From: Alviniconcha marisindica
Taxonomy: Eukaryota; Mollusca; Gastropoda; Provannidae
Assembly: GCA_018857735.1 (NCBI GenBank)
Contig: JABMCL010001779.1
Span: forward strand, 166,001-230,000
Direction of reading: 5' to 3'
DNA: 64,000 nt
The first letter of the stretch is position 1. Each line of letters begins with the position of its first letter. Below are positions 1-11,424 of the stretch, in pieces. The notes beneath the pieces are model-generated. The model made no database searches. It was not told the DNA's origin and saw only the letters and a program-made list of their open reading frames with translations. A program made the translations under genes and the position numbers.

Positions 1-205
1 ACAATGACCTGAGTCATCTATGGTAACTCTCACCTGGCGTGAGTGTAAATACAAGGTATTATATAAACTCCACCAGAGATACAGCCTCTATTTAAGGTGC
101 AGGTGGAGTTTATATATATATATACCTTGCCTCGCATGCCAGGTGAGAGTTACTGTAGGCCACTCAGGTCTTTGTTGTTGTACTTGTGTTACGTATTTTG
201 AGCGC
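1..205. mobile_element. Foldback/MITE-like element
   Basis: The left arm (about 8-80: cctgagtcatctatggtaac, later aaactccacc) is the reverse complement of the right arm (about 103-172: gtggagttta, later gagttactgt and ccactcaggtc). Relatives occur at 18600-19048 (split by a SINE), 32370-32450 and 58345-58720. No coding content. Confidence 0.7.
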
Positions 206-2899
206 TAATTAATTTTCCTTGTGTGTTTATTCTGCATGAGCGCTCTGGGCCTTGTTCGGTTTCACATTTGTTTTCTTTTCCTCATTGCAGTGTTTAGGAT
301 TGTGGGTATAGCATCAGTACAAAAATTCAGTTTCACTCTCAGGTGTGAAGTGTAAATGGAACCACAATGTCCCGAGAAAACTTCTCGTTTCACGCTTTTG
401 AACATTTGTCGGCATGATGTCATGAGACGATTTTTGTTGTGGCAATCTTCTGTACCAGGACGCGCTTTTTGACTCATATAATATTTACATGCATATTTAT
501 TGATTTAACCCTGAAATGTTTGCTGCCTTGCCAATATTCATGGGAAATTTGCAAGTGTCAGAGAGTGCATGTTTTGTATGCAAACTTCTTGAAATTAAAG
601 CCCCAAAGACTTGACAACCCCCCCAGATTGTTACTACTGTACTAGTCTTAATGTAAACTTACTTTACAATGTGGTGATACTGGTTTGGAGAGAAGTGGTA
701 TTGGGGAAATGTGTGTTTATAGTCATCTTGATATACATATATATATACATAATATATATTATGGCCAACACTCTGATTTGGCATCCAGAAACACTGACAT
801 GCCAACTTCATTTTAGAACTGCATCAGTTAGTTCAGTAAGTAAGTAAGTAGATTGGTGTTTTGGCAATAATTAGTTCAGTGTATTGACTACTTGAAAGTA
901 CTTTTGAAGCCCCAAGTCAATTTTGGGATGTTTCTTTGAAAACCCAAACAGCAATAGAGAAACCTGTTTAAATGTTTTGAAAAGTACACAGTATTTTCAC
1001 ACTGTCGCATTGTTTCGCCCTCATTAGAAAGGCGCACAGTTTTCGTTTGAAGCACATTGTGCACACATGTTCAAAAACAATGTGCACACATGTTCAAAAG
1101 CAAAATGTGCAACGAACGGAAATGTCATTTCACAACAGTGTCTGAAAACAGCCATAAATATTTATTTTATTTCTAATCTTCGTTTATTTGAAGAAATAGG
1201 ACATATAATGCATGTGGTAGAATGGTAGAATCATCTTCCAGCAAAGTGGCAGGGAAAAGTTGGGAATATATTTATAGTTTTTATTCCAAGTTAATGCAGG
1301 AACATGATGGGCCAGCTATTTTGACGCCAATTCAAAAGCCTTGGCCATAATATTATGTATATACTTTAATGTTTTATTATTCCTATCATCATGCTTCATA
1401 ACGCTTGATAATAATATGATTGATAATGCTAATTTAAAAGGCAAGACACAGACACATATCTATATATATAGTCATGAGAGGGGTGTGATGACCATACAAA
1501 CGTTTACATAAATCGGCCATGATAACAGTGTGGTAATGTTATATATATAATATATCTTTGATGGTCACATTTTGCCTAATGTAGACGGTTCTGACCATTT
1601 GATTTAATATCCCCTGGGTGAATTGTTGAGTTTTTGCAGAGGAACAAAATAGTATTGAGCTGTCCCGTCCCACGTGATTTACTTGAACTAGTCACAATTT
1701 AATTCACCTACCAAGCAGTGCTCAGCAGTTAGCTTGCCCTCCCTTGCATCTCTGCCGCAGCTAGTCTTTTATGCTCTGACAGACTACGGACTCTTAAATG
1801 TCAGTTTTCAAGGCTGTGGCATAATCAACTGTGGCAGAGATGTGAGGCCAGTGGGTGGGCTGGAGGCTGATGCTTCCAGTGCAAGCCGAAGAAATGTTTT
1901 AATTGTCAGTGGCTGTGGAATAAAGTAGAGAGGGTGGGTGGCCGGTGGGTGGAGGTTAGAAATAAAGATTTTTGACCTTGACCTCTTTGGCCTTGACCTC
2001 ATTTTGGCCTTGACCTGTTGACACTGGCTGTGCAGCAGACTCTTTTTTTCCCCTTTTTTTATTAACCACATCAGCTTTCTACTGATGTGGCAGATGAATG
2101 GTTTGGATGCACACATTTGCTGGTTTGGCATTGATGGGTTATCAAGAAGTTGATGGGAGGCTGGAGCTGGCCAAGGTCGGAGGTCAGGCAGAGGTCGGGA
2201 GAGGAGACATGCCTGACGTCAGCACTCTTTTTCACACCTGATGTCTTCCTCCACTCTTTCTTTGTCAGCAGATTTTGTTTTGTTTTAGTTTTAAAGCTAA
2301 TTTGTCTGGAATGTTGGGAACTGGACCTAGCACCACGCTTGCTGTGCCAGAATGAACGATTCTGCACAGAGTTGAACCCTTTAATTTATCGTGAGGGGCC
2401 AGGTTGCTAGGCAGTGTCCACAAACCAACAACTTTTGAAGAGAAAAGAGCGCTAAAGCAGACCTGAACCTTACTGCTACCACCAGGCCAACCACTCACTC
2501 TGCACTCCTTGCAGTTTACGTTTACAAGTGTCTGTTGAGGTGTTGGTTTGGCTGCGCTGTTGCCGTTGTTGCGATTTGTGGGTAGTGTGTGAAGCAACTG
2601 CGTGGTGACAGCAGTGGAGAACACCGCAGGCTTCATGACGTGCTTCTGCTTTAAACCTGAGAGTATCCTGCCTGATTCAGTTGTTGTCTACTGGGTCTCG
2701 GCCACCACTGAGGGGCTCTAGTCAAGTTTGATGCATTTGCTTCCCCATGCCAAGATTACTTGTAGCTGTGCATGTCAGTGTGATGAGGCGAGGTTAGATC
2801 CCTGAAGTCTGCGTGCAAGCTGCCCGAATAGTAGGGGGACACTGCACGCGCACGCGTTCATCGTGTAGGTGCAGGAGAAAACACTTGCGCCAGCACCTG
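206..2899. other. No gene seen; AT-rich intergenic sequence
   Basis: Short open frames only, with no splice-supported or family-recognisable coding. Near 1965-2030 the phrase ttggccttgacct is repeated. At 2380-2520 there is a diverged piece of the tRNA-like SINE family found elsewhere (cagtgtccacaaacc, then accaggccaacc). Confidence 0.6.
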
Positions 2900-3625
2900 G
2901 CCCTGTCAAAGGGAGGCTTGGGATGTTTGATGTCTTCCCTCAGGGCTGTCATTTGATTACTGCCACCCCCCCCCACCCCACTCTTCTCCCCATCCCCTTC
3001 CCGTCTCGCTTGTTTTTTTCTTCTGACTAGTCCCCTTGCTCTTTCTGTCTTGTCATTTTTCTGTTAGTGGCCCACTCTCCTGACCTTTCCCAGAAAATTC
3101 TCAAACGTTTTTCCGTTAAGAGTTTGTTTTTGTGTGTGTGTGTGTCTGTGTGTGTCTGTGTGTGTCTGTGTATGGCTCTAATCAAGCAATTAGGAGATAA
3201 TAGCTGGTAGGTGGCATGTGCAGCTGGTATTTGCCATGATGCATTTATATAATCAATTTTTGTTTTTGTTTCTGTCAGTTCCATTTTTGATACTTTAATT
3301 TGGTATCAATGAAATGGATGAAATGGGCGACAATACCAGCCTTACATGCTGTGTATTAACAGGGGTAATATTGAAGGGATTAACTCTTTGAAAACTTGTG
3401 TTTTGATGTCTGTGTGTGTATGTTTTGTTTGTGTCGGGATTGCTTTTGTGGATTGACTTGAAAAAAGGTTTGCGTATTAGAAGAGCTTTGAGATATTTGT
3501 GCATTTGCTTTTTGTATATATATATATGAGAAGAGTTTTGAAGTGTGCATTTGCTTATGACGGAGTTTGATTGTGTTGGGGTGACCCAGTGCGGATGACG
3601 GGGCATTCAGATCCAGTTACAGACT
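2900..3625 (+). repeat. Dispersed repeat, copy 1
   Basis: Shares an ordered series of blocks with 45465-46255: aaagggaggct, gggctgtcatttgatt, tttctgtcttgtcattt, ctctcctgac, gcatttatataa, aacaggggtaatattgaagg, then a gtgtgtatgt-rich tail. Carries a TG microsatellite at about 3133-3170. Probably a non-coding part of a transposable element; class unknown. Confidence 0.75.
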
Positions 3626-3894
3626 AACCAACCTGAAACTGGCTGTGGGTGCACCCTGTCACTTGAGATGGAGTTGTGAGAACAAGTATGACCGCCATGC
3701 TGTATTAACTTTAATGCAAACTGATGCAAGAATTGAGGATCATGAATATCAGTGGTTAAAAAAAGAAGAAAAAAGTATTACATATTAACTACTAAAACCA
3801 CATTGAGAATGTAGATTTGGAATTATATTCAGTGCCAGGGCTGATGTCATGCTGAAACTTTGTTGTATTCCTGACTGCATTAATTGTGAATTAT

Positions 3895-4040
3895 GACGTG
3901 TAGTATAATATATCTGTGGAAGTTGATGACGTCAGTTGTGAATTGTGATGTGTAGTATAATACATCTATGGAAGTTGATGACGTCAGTTGTGAATTATGA
4001 TGTGTAGTATAATATATCTCTGGAAGTTGATGACGATGAC
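3895..4040. repeat. Three tandem copies of about 60 bp containing tgacgtca
   Basis: Repeated tgtagtataata, then ggaagttgatgacgtcagtt. Two of the copies hold a perfect TGACGTCA palindrome (the CRE/CREB consensus); the third reads gatgacgatgacgtg. Confidence 0.8.
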
Positions 4041-5610
4041 GTGTGTTTAGTGGTAAGTGTGTGTGAGTGTTGTCAAGTCGTACTGATGATTGTGATCATT
4101 AAAGGTGAATTCTGACTTCTGCGTCAAGACGAGACATGACAGGGATAATGATGCCTTTCATGCTCTTGTGATTAAATTTTATGTTCTTTACATGTGTGCT
4201 TTCATTAAAACTAAAGTTTGATTTTGATGTCTCAATGCACTGGTGCTGATCAAATTACCAAGGACATATCATTATCCTGAACTGTTTCTGCCCTTTAACT
4301 TAAGGTTGATTGAATGGTTTCATATTGCTACACTTTCGAATGGCTTATCTGCTATTATTTTTATATGGCTGAATAGACACACTTAAAAAAAACCCACGTC
4401 TTCTGTTCTAAACGGTTTTAGGTTGACTTTGCTTGATGCCATTTGTTCCACTGTCAAACCAAAAAAGAGGCTGTCTGCTGCTGTGCTGTAATACCTGAAA
4501 CTGATGGCTTTAGAACTTTGTTGGTTTTGTTTGCTTTTATTTTTTAAATACAGTGATTTTCTCTGCATTAGTTCTGCTGTGTCTAATTTTGTTTCTTACA
4601 GTACATGTATGATTGATTGGTACGGTTGTCCAAGATGAGCCGTTGCGGACAACTTTACACACAGTTATGTAGCTAAACAATCCTGTATCAGTTACTCCCA
4701 CAAATTTAGGCATGGAGTGTCAGCACTGTTTTGTTTAAAATCCTGCGAAAAACACATTTCTGAAAGAGTGTTCAGTTTTAACATTCTAAGTGTTTAAACT
4801 GAAGGTCAGGAGCCACTGTCAGATGGCACATTTTTTTTTTTTTTTTTTTTAAAAAGAATCAACAGTGCCTGAAATTATTATAAAGTCTGCAATGCATGCA
4901 GTCACAATAGTGATGCTGCGCTGATTTGGATTAACGAAAAAAATCTGTACAGATTGCTTTGAGCACTTTTATAATATACTGGCTTTTGCTTTACTTATTC
5001 AACATTTTAGTGACATTTCCTCGGCTGTGTAGTAGGACTTTAAAGTTGATTTCATAACATGCTTGCTTTTTGTGATCCAGTTTTGGTTGCCATGGGGGGG
5101 GGGGGGGGGGGGGAAGATCGCTAAACTGTGTCTTGAGAGTTGAAAATAGTTTGACCTGAAGTGCTTTTGGTATCTTCCACATACTTTTGGTATCTTCCAT
5201 GCATTACTACGTTTTGTTTGATGGGTTGTGAACTGAGGTGTGAATCATTTCGTACGTGTGTGCATGCATGCTGCACACGTGCCGTGCTTACATTCGTCTA
5301 AAGTTGATGTTGCCAGATGTGATGTAGCAGTAGGAACAAGCTCATATTATTGTCAGCGCATCACATGGTTTGGATTTGACATTTCCGAGATGGAATGTAG
5401 TGTGTGTGTTTTTTTTCGTTTTTTTTCTCTCCTGCAGTTTGTGCGTCTTTTTCTCAACATAAACCCTTGGTCGCATTGTGGAAAACTGGGGCGGTCTTAC
5501 CTGTGGAAGGAAAGGACCTGTACTCCATTCCGGAAACATTGTTGCTGGAAACTGGAATCCTGCAGAATCACCGGAGGGCAGCCGGGAAACTGTCCTGTTT
5601 CAAAAGTCAA
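4041..5610. other. No gene called; possible exon-like stretch at 5443-5601
   Basis: Mostly AT-rich. After a pyrimidine tract ending ctcctgcag (5437) all three frames are open for about 120 bp to 5600, but none gives a recognisable protein and there is no good donor. Contains poly-A and poly-G runs (4831-4850, 5095-5114). Confidence 0.4.
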
Positions 5611-5614
5611 AAGG

Positions 5615-7465
5615 TTATCAGAAAAGGGGGGGGGAAACCTGTTCTGAGGGTGGGGACGCCTATTCTGAGGGTGGGGGGACCTGTTCTGAGGGTGTGGAAG
5701 CCTGTTCTGAGGGTGGGGAAACGTGTTTTTGAGCCGGTATCAAGAGAGTGGAAATGGGAAGGTTTGTTTTAATTTAAGAGTGGGAAAGTCTGTTTTGAGA
5801 ATGGGAAAGCCTGTTTCTAGAGGGGGGGGGGGGGGGGGAAAGCCATTTTGAGGTTGGGAAAGCCTGTTCATAGAGGGGGTAAGGGGGGGGGGGGGGCATT
5901 TTGATGTTGGGAAAGCCTGTTTTTAGATAGGGAAAACCTGTTTTAGTTTTAGAGGGGGGAATGGAAAATTCCATTTTGAGGTTGGGAAAGCCTGTTTCAA
6001 GAATGGGAAAGACTGTTTTTGTTTTTTTTTGCTTTTTTTTTGGGGGGGGGGGGCATTTTGAGGTTGGGAAAGCCCATTTAGAAGGATTGGGGGGGGGGGG
6101 GGGCATTTTGAGGTTGGGAAAGCCCATTTAGAAGGAATTGGGGGGGGGGAGCATTTGAGTTGGGAAAGCCTGCTTTTAGAGGGGGGAGTGGAAAGCCCAT
6201 TTTGAGGGGGTGGGGGAGGAAGTGGGAAAGCCCATTTTGAAGAGTGGGAAAGCCTGTTTTTAGAGGGTGGAGTGGGAAAGCCTATTTCGAGGGGTAGGGG
6301 AGGGAGTGGGAAAGCCCATTTTGAAGAGTTGGAAAGCCCATTTTGAGGTTGGGAAAGCCTATTTTTAGAGGGGGGAGTGGGAAAGCCCATTTTGAGGGGG
6401 GGGGGGGAGGGAGTGGGAAAGCCCATTTGAAGAGTTGGGAAAGCCTGTTTTTAGAGGGGGGAGTGGGAAACCCCATTTTGAGATTGGAAAAGCCCATTTT
6501 GAGATTGGGAAAGCCTATTTTTAGAGTGGGAATGTCTGTTACGAGTGTGGAATCCCATTTCAAGAGTGCGTGAAACCAGCCTATTTTGCAGATGTGAAAG
6601 TCTTAGTGGATGGTGTGTACAGGACATCCTCTGTGGAGAGTGTGAAAGCCCATTTTGTGAGTGTGACCGGTCTTGTGAATGGGAAAGCCTGTCTTGAGAG
6701 TGGGAAAGCCTCTTTTGCGAGTGTAAGAGCCTGACTTGAGAGTGAGAAAGCCTTTTATTGCGAGTGTAAGAGCCTGACTTGAGAGTGAGAAAGCCTTTTT
6801 TTGTGAGTGTAAGAGCCTGACTTGAGAGTGAGAAAGCCTTTTTTGTGAGTGTAAGAGCCTGACTTGAGAGTGAGAAAGCCTTTTTTGTGAGTGTGAGAGC
6901 CTGACTTGAGAGTGAGAAAGCATCTTTTGTGTGAAAGCCTGACTTGAGAGTGAGAAAGCCTTTTTTGTGAGTGTGAAAGCCTGACTTGAGAGTGAGAAAG
7001 CCTTTTTTGTGAGTGTGAAAGCCTGACTTGAGAGTGAGAAAGCCTTTTTTGTGAGTGTGAGAGCCTGACTTGAGAATGAGAAAGCATCTTTTGTGTGAAA
7101 GCCTGACTTGAGAGTGAGAAAGCCTTTTTTGTGAGTGTGAGAGCCTGACTTGAGAATGAGAAAGCATCTTTTGTGTGAAAGCCTGACTTGAGAGTGAGAA
7201 AGCCTTTTTTGTGAGTGTGAGAGCCTGACTTGAGAGTGAGAAAGCATCTTTTGTGTGAAAGCCTGACTTGAGAGTGAGAAAGCCTTTTTTGTGAGTGTGA
7301 GAGCCTGACTTGAGAGTGAGAAAGCCTTTTTTGTGAGTGTGAAAGCCTGACTTGAGAGTGAGAAAGCCTTTTTTGTGAGTGTGAGAGCCTGACTTGAGAG
7401 TGAGAAAGCCTGTTCAGAGGGTGTTAGAGCTTTTGGGAGAGCGTGAAAGCCTGCAGTCTCATTTG
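5615..7465 (+). repeat. Large minisatellite, gggaaagcc family
   Basis: Two linked arrays. At 5615-6600, G-rich units of gggaaagccyrttttgagg are separated by G runs of 7-20. At 6640-7465, about 42-bp units of cctgacttgagagtgagaaag with ttttttgtgagtgtgagag. The long Ser/His/Leu-rich open frames on the minus strand are artefacts of the repeat. Confidence 0.95.
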
Positions 7466-7995
7466 GGTATCGATTACAGAAAAACTGGGAGGTTTCAGAC
7501 AACTGTATTTTGTGCCATTACAAACAATACTGTTGAACGACATGTGCTTGGTTTCATAGTGTGGCTGAGGTCTCTTTTTCTTTCCGTTTCTATGTTCAAC
7601 CGGTAATTGGAATATGCGCAAGGTACTGAGTAAGGCACCTACATTGTCAGTAATGAGTAATGGTGTACATGTTTGGCTTATATTATATATTTGTACCTCC
7701 AGTTCAGATATAAACTGTGTGCCCTGCGTGTTGTTGCTTTTGCTTACTTTCCTCGGGTAACTCTAGTTGTTGCATACCAGTCATGTCATTTTGTTGCCGT
7801 CTGGATCATAAAATGAGTGATACATCGAGCAAACCTTGTCACAGAACAAACGGAGGCAAGAGCCTGATGGACGCATTCACTCTCATGCAGCTGTACCATT
7901 GTAAGGGTAATATGAGTAGGCATGCCAGATATTAGCAGAGAAGACAGGTTTGCTTTTTGCCGTTGTTGTTGGGTTTGTTTAAGGCCGAGTTGTCT
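7466..7995. other. No gene seen between two minisatellites
   Basis: Unique-looking sequence with short open frames only. No domain or convincing splice pair recognised. Confidence 0.5.
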
Positions 7996-8722
7996 TTTGG
8001 AGAGGTACTGTCAGGTTGTCTTTGTCAGGTTGTCTTTGGAGAGGTACTGTCAGGTTGTCTTTGGAGAGATACTGTCAGGTTGTCTTTGTCAGGTTGTCTT
8101 TGGAGAGATACTGTCAGGTTGTCTTTGTCAGGTTGTCTTTGGAGAGGTACTGTCAGGTTGTTTTTGGAGAGGTACTCTTGGGTTGTCTTCGAAGAGGTAC
8201 TGTCAGGTTGTCTGGAGAGGTAAGGTCAGGTTGTTTTCAAAGAGGTACTGTCAGGTTGTCTTCAGAGGTACTGTCAGGTCGTCTTTGGAGAGGTACTGTC
8301 AGGTCGTCTTTGGAGAGGTACTGTCAGGTTGACTTTGAAAAGGTACTGTCAGGTTGTCTTTGGAGAGGTACTGTCAGGTTGTCTTTGAAGAGGTACTGTC
8401 AGGTCGTCTTCAAAGAGGTGCTGTCAGGTTGTCTTTGGGGAGCTACTGTCAGGTTGTCTTTGGAGAAGTACTGTCAGGTTTTCTTCAAAGAGGTACTGTC
8501 AGGTTTTCTTTGAAGAGGTACTGTGAGGTTGTCTTTGGAGAGGTACTGTCAGGTCGTCTTTGAAGAGGTACCATTAGGTTGTCTTTGAAGAGGTACTGTC
8601 AGGTTGTCTTTGGAGAGGTACTGTCAGGTTGTCTTTGGAGAGGTACTGTCAGGTCATCTTCAAAGAGGTACTGTCAGGTTGTCTTTGGAGAGGTACTGTC
8701 AGGTTGTCTTTGGAGAGGAGAG
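7995..8722 (+). repeat. 25-bp minisatellite
   Basis: About 27 units of gtcaggttgtctttggagag plus gtact. The array ends abruptly at ggagagtcacagtttgtcac followed by catc|gtaagt, a strong donor context. Confidence 0.95.
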
Positions 8723-9055
8723 TCACAGTTTGTCACCATCGTAAGTACACGCGCAGCTCATGCCGGGTCTCACGACGTCACGTTCGGTCATGAGGGTCGA
8801 CTCCACACCGCAGCAGCCTAGCTTGTGGTCCCCGACGTGGAAAGTGACCCTTGCAAAGTGTCGTCTGCAATGTTCTGGCTGCAGTGTGCCCTCACTCGAT
8901 TGCCGTCAGCGAACCTTCCGCTCAAAATGTGTAACGCAGCCGCAGAGGGGGACCTGTTCCCTGTTTTTTTGTGTTTTTTTTTAATATTTTATTTTATCCA
9001 AGGTTGAGTGGTTGAGTACTTCCATTTCTCTTTGCAACCACACGCTGGCAGTGGA
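8723..9055. other. Sequence after the 25-bp array; no gene called
   Basis: Contains the isolated donor-like catc|gtaagt at about 8752 and an open stretch around 8825-8960. Neither could be connected to a recognisable protein. Confidence 0.4.
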
Positions 9056-9300
9056 GCAGAAACAGTGTACAAGGTTATGCTTGAAGAAGGATCAGAACAC
9101 TGTGTCTTCAGGTGGATCTGATGTGCAGCCACTGTACAAGGTTATGCTTGAAGAAGGATCAGAACACTGTGTCTTCAGGTGGATCTGATGTGCAGCCACT
9201 GTACAAGGTTATGCTTGAAGAAGCCTCAGAACACCGTGTCTTAAGGCATGCAAGGTTGTGCTTGAAGAAGTATCAGAACACTACATCTTCAGATGGATCT
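9056..9300 (+). repeat. About 66-bp tandem repeat, 3-4 units
   Basis: Units of tgtacaaggttatgcttgaa, then gaaggatcagaacactgtgt and cttcaggtggatctgatgtg. The first two copies are identical and the later ones diverge. Confidence 0.9.
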
Positions 9301-9527
9301 GATGAAGGTGGAGGTGATGCTGGTGATTGTGAAGGTGCAGGTGAGAGAGATCACGCGGAAAATGTATTCACCAATGTGCCGTAAGAAGTTTATGAATGGT
9401 GTGGTGGTGAAAATGCACTGTGTGAACTTTGTTGTGAAGACTGATGACGGCGTTCCTGATGCATCAGAAAAAACATGGGCACTGTCGCCTATCAACATTC
9501 AGGGCCATGATGAGTGAAAGTGACCCG

Positions 9528-9660
9528 TCTTTTGGCTCAAAGATTGCATTTGTGATTCCTGTGTCCTCTTTTGGCTCAAAGATTTCACTTGTGATTCCTG
9601 TGTCCTCTTTTGGCTCAAAGATTGCATTTGTGATTCCTGTATCCAACACCAACAAGATTG
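9528..9660 (+). repeat. About 45-bp tandem repeat, 3 units
   Basis: Three units of cttttggctcaaagattgca followed by tttgtgattcctgtgtcc. Confidence 0.9.
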
Positions 9661-11044
9661 CATGTTGACATGTGTCTATTTCTGGTCATGCTGCTTGGGT
9701 TTCTATAATAATTTCAGTAATTACACCTATGTTACTTTTTCTTGCTAGCGTTTGAATTCCTCTGTCTCGTGTGGTACCAAATTTGACGCTAAGATCTGTT
9801 GAAATGTTTTCAATGTGTAGCCCAATTTTTGCGACAAAATGAGCAAAGTATCAACACTGCTATACATGTATATAAGTGTGATGATGCTGAGCTCTGCAAG
9901 CATGTGTGTGTGGGGAAAAACCCCAGAACGGACAGCATTAACTTGTGGTTTCATCTGTTCTTTCAAATACAGTCTGAATATTTTGTGCCTTTGCATTTTT
10001 ACAAACTTCTTTGTTCCTGAAGCGCATCTTTGTGGAGTGTTTATTCAAATGACATGCATTCACCCACTACAATATACATTCATTCATACCTCCCCCCAAA
10101 ATAAATTTTAAAAAACATTCCCCCCCAAAAAAACTGCCACTACCACCACAAGGACGACATCAATGACAATGACGTAATCTGAGTAAGTAAACAACTTGGT
10201 GTTTTACGCCCAGTCAACCAGTATGGTTACATCAGGGCGGAAGGTAATCTGAGTGATGAAAAACATGTACAAGAACAGTAATAAAGAACACTGCCTTCAG
10301 AACAAACATTACCCATGAGAATTGTTTGAAAATATTTACTGCCAGGGATGCAGGTTATATTGTAAGAGTCCATTTATTGTGACAGCGTCCACTGAGTTTT
10401 CCGTTTCCAATCCTTTACGTGACCTCGCCAACACCAGCACTTTAATAGGTTTTACTGTGCAGATTTTTTTTAAATTATTGCCAGGCGTTTGAGTGTGTGC
10501 TGTCTCTTTTAACCGGAACTTGTGTTGCCCTTTTGGTTTTTGCTGGTCACTGTAAGATACACCGTTCAGTCTTGTTAATATCAACAGTTTGCTCATAAAC
10601 GTTCGTCTTTGTTACATTAGGACCCCCCCAGCCCCCACCCCTCACCCCCCATGCAAAATATCGGGGACCAGCAAGGTTACTAGGTTACTTTTTTGTGACA
10701 CAAGTTTGTGTGAAAAGAAAACTTCTAGGAAAGGAATCAACATATTTCTGTTGCATTAGTCTTCTATATTGGTGGCATGGGTGTGATGAACAACAACAAC
10801 AAAAAGAAGATTTAATTTTTAATTTTTTAAATGAGCAGTTAAAGTCAGGACCGTTGAAAACATGGATGTCTAATTCCTGATGCCATGCGGTGCTGTGGTG
10901 GATCAGCGTGTGGCTGTGATGACAAATATGTTACGCTGCAAGGGATTCTCACCACTGCTGCGCAGCCTTTGCAGTGGAAATGGACGTAGCCGTGTATCCC
11001 ACCAAACTGAGATGCTGGCCACCATAAACTAGGATGCTTAGCCT
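9661..11044. other. No gene seen
   Basis: AT-rich intergenic sequence. At 10186-10240 a short piece (gtaagtaaacaacttggtgt, then cgcccagtcaaccag) has an inverted relative at 46866-46920. Confidence 0.5.
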
Positions 11045-11215
11045 TATCAAGCATAGTTCAGGAGCTGTGTGAGAGTCGAGGTGGCCATCCTGAGCTGTCC
11101 GTCCTAACAAGCCTTCTGGTTTCCGCGGATGTAAAGAATTATTGAACTGTGCTTCGGCATTGGTCACAACTTGTCCCTAATATGTCAACTGACATCTGAG
11201 GACATTAAGCATCAC
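11045..11215 (+). repeat. Dispersed repeat (copy 1 of 2)
   Basis: Shares gttcaggagctgtgtgagag, tcgaggtggcc, ccttctggtttccg and aatatgtcaactgacatctg with 14005-14175. Likely the end of a retroelement; class not determined. Confidence 0.8.
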
Positions 11216-11424
11216 TTCATCATCATCACCTTATCAAGCTGTGTTGTAGTAGCCTGTTGTAGTAGCCACATAAGGTTGTGATACGCAGCCAGTTCGAACC
11301 TAATTCGTTTAAAAGTACCCTGTACCCCAAACGGTGCCTTCTTTTTGTGACCCCCTTGTCTCAGTTCTTCTCCATGGAAGAAGGCCAGGCAGTCAACAAC
11401 AGCTGCACTTGTCTAAGAACAGTT

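Noticed and set aside
5404..5772. Possible exon after ctcctgcag, open in three frames
   Set aside because: No recognisable protein in any frame, no clear donor, and it runs directly into a G-rich repeat.
6451..7502. Long Ser/His/Leu-rich open frames on the minus strand
   Set aside because: All are readings of the gggaaagcc/cctgacttgagagtgag minisatellite in several frames.
8825..9007. Open frame with plausible amino-acid composition
   Set aside because: No family match, no acceptor and donor pair, ends in a T-rich tract.
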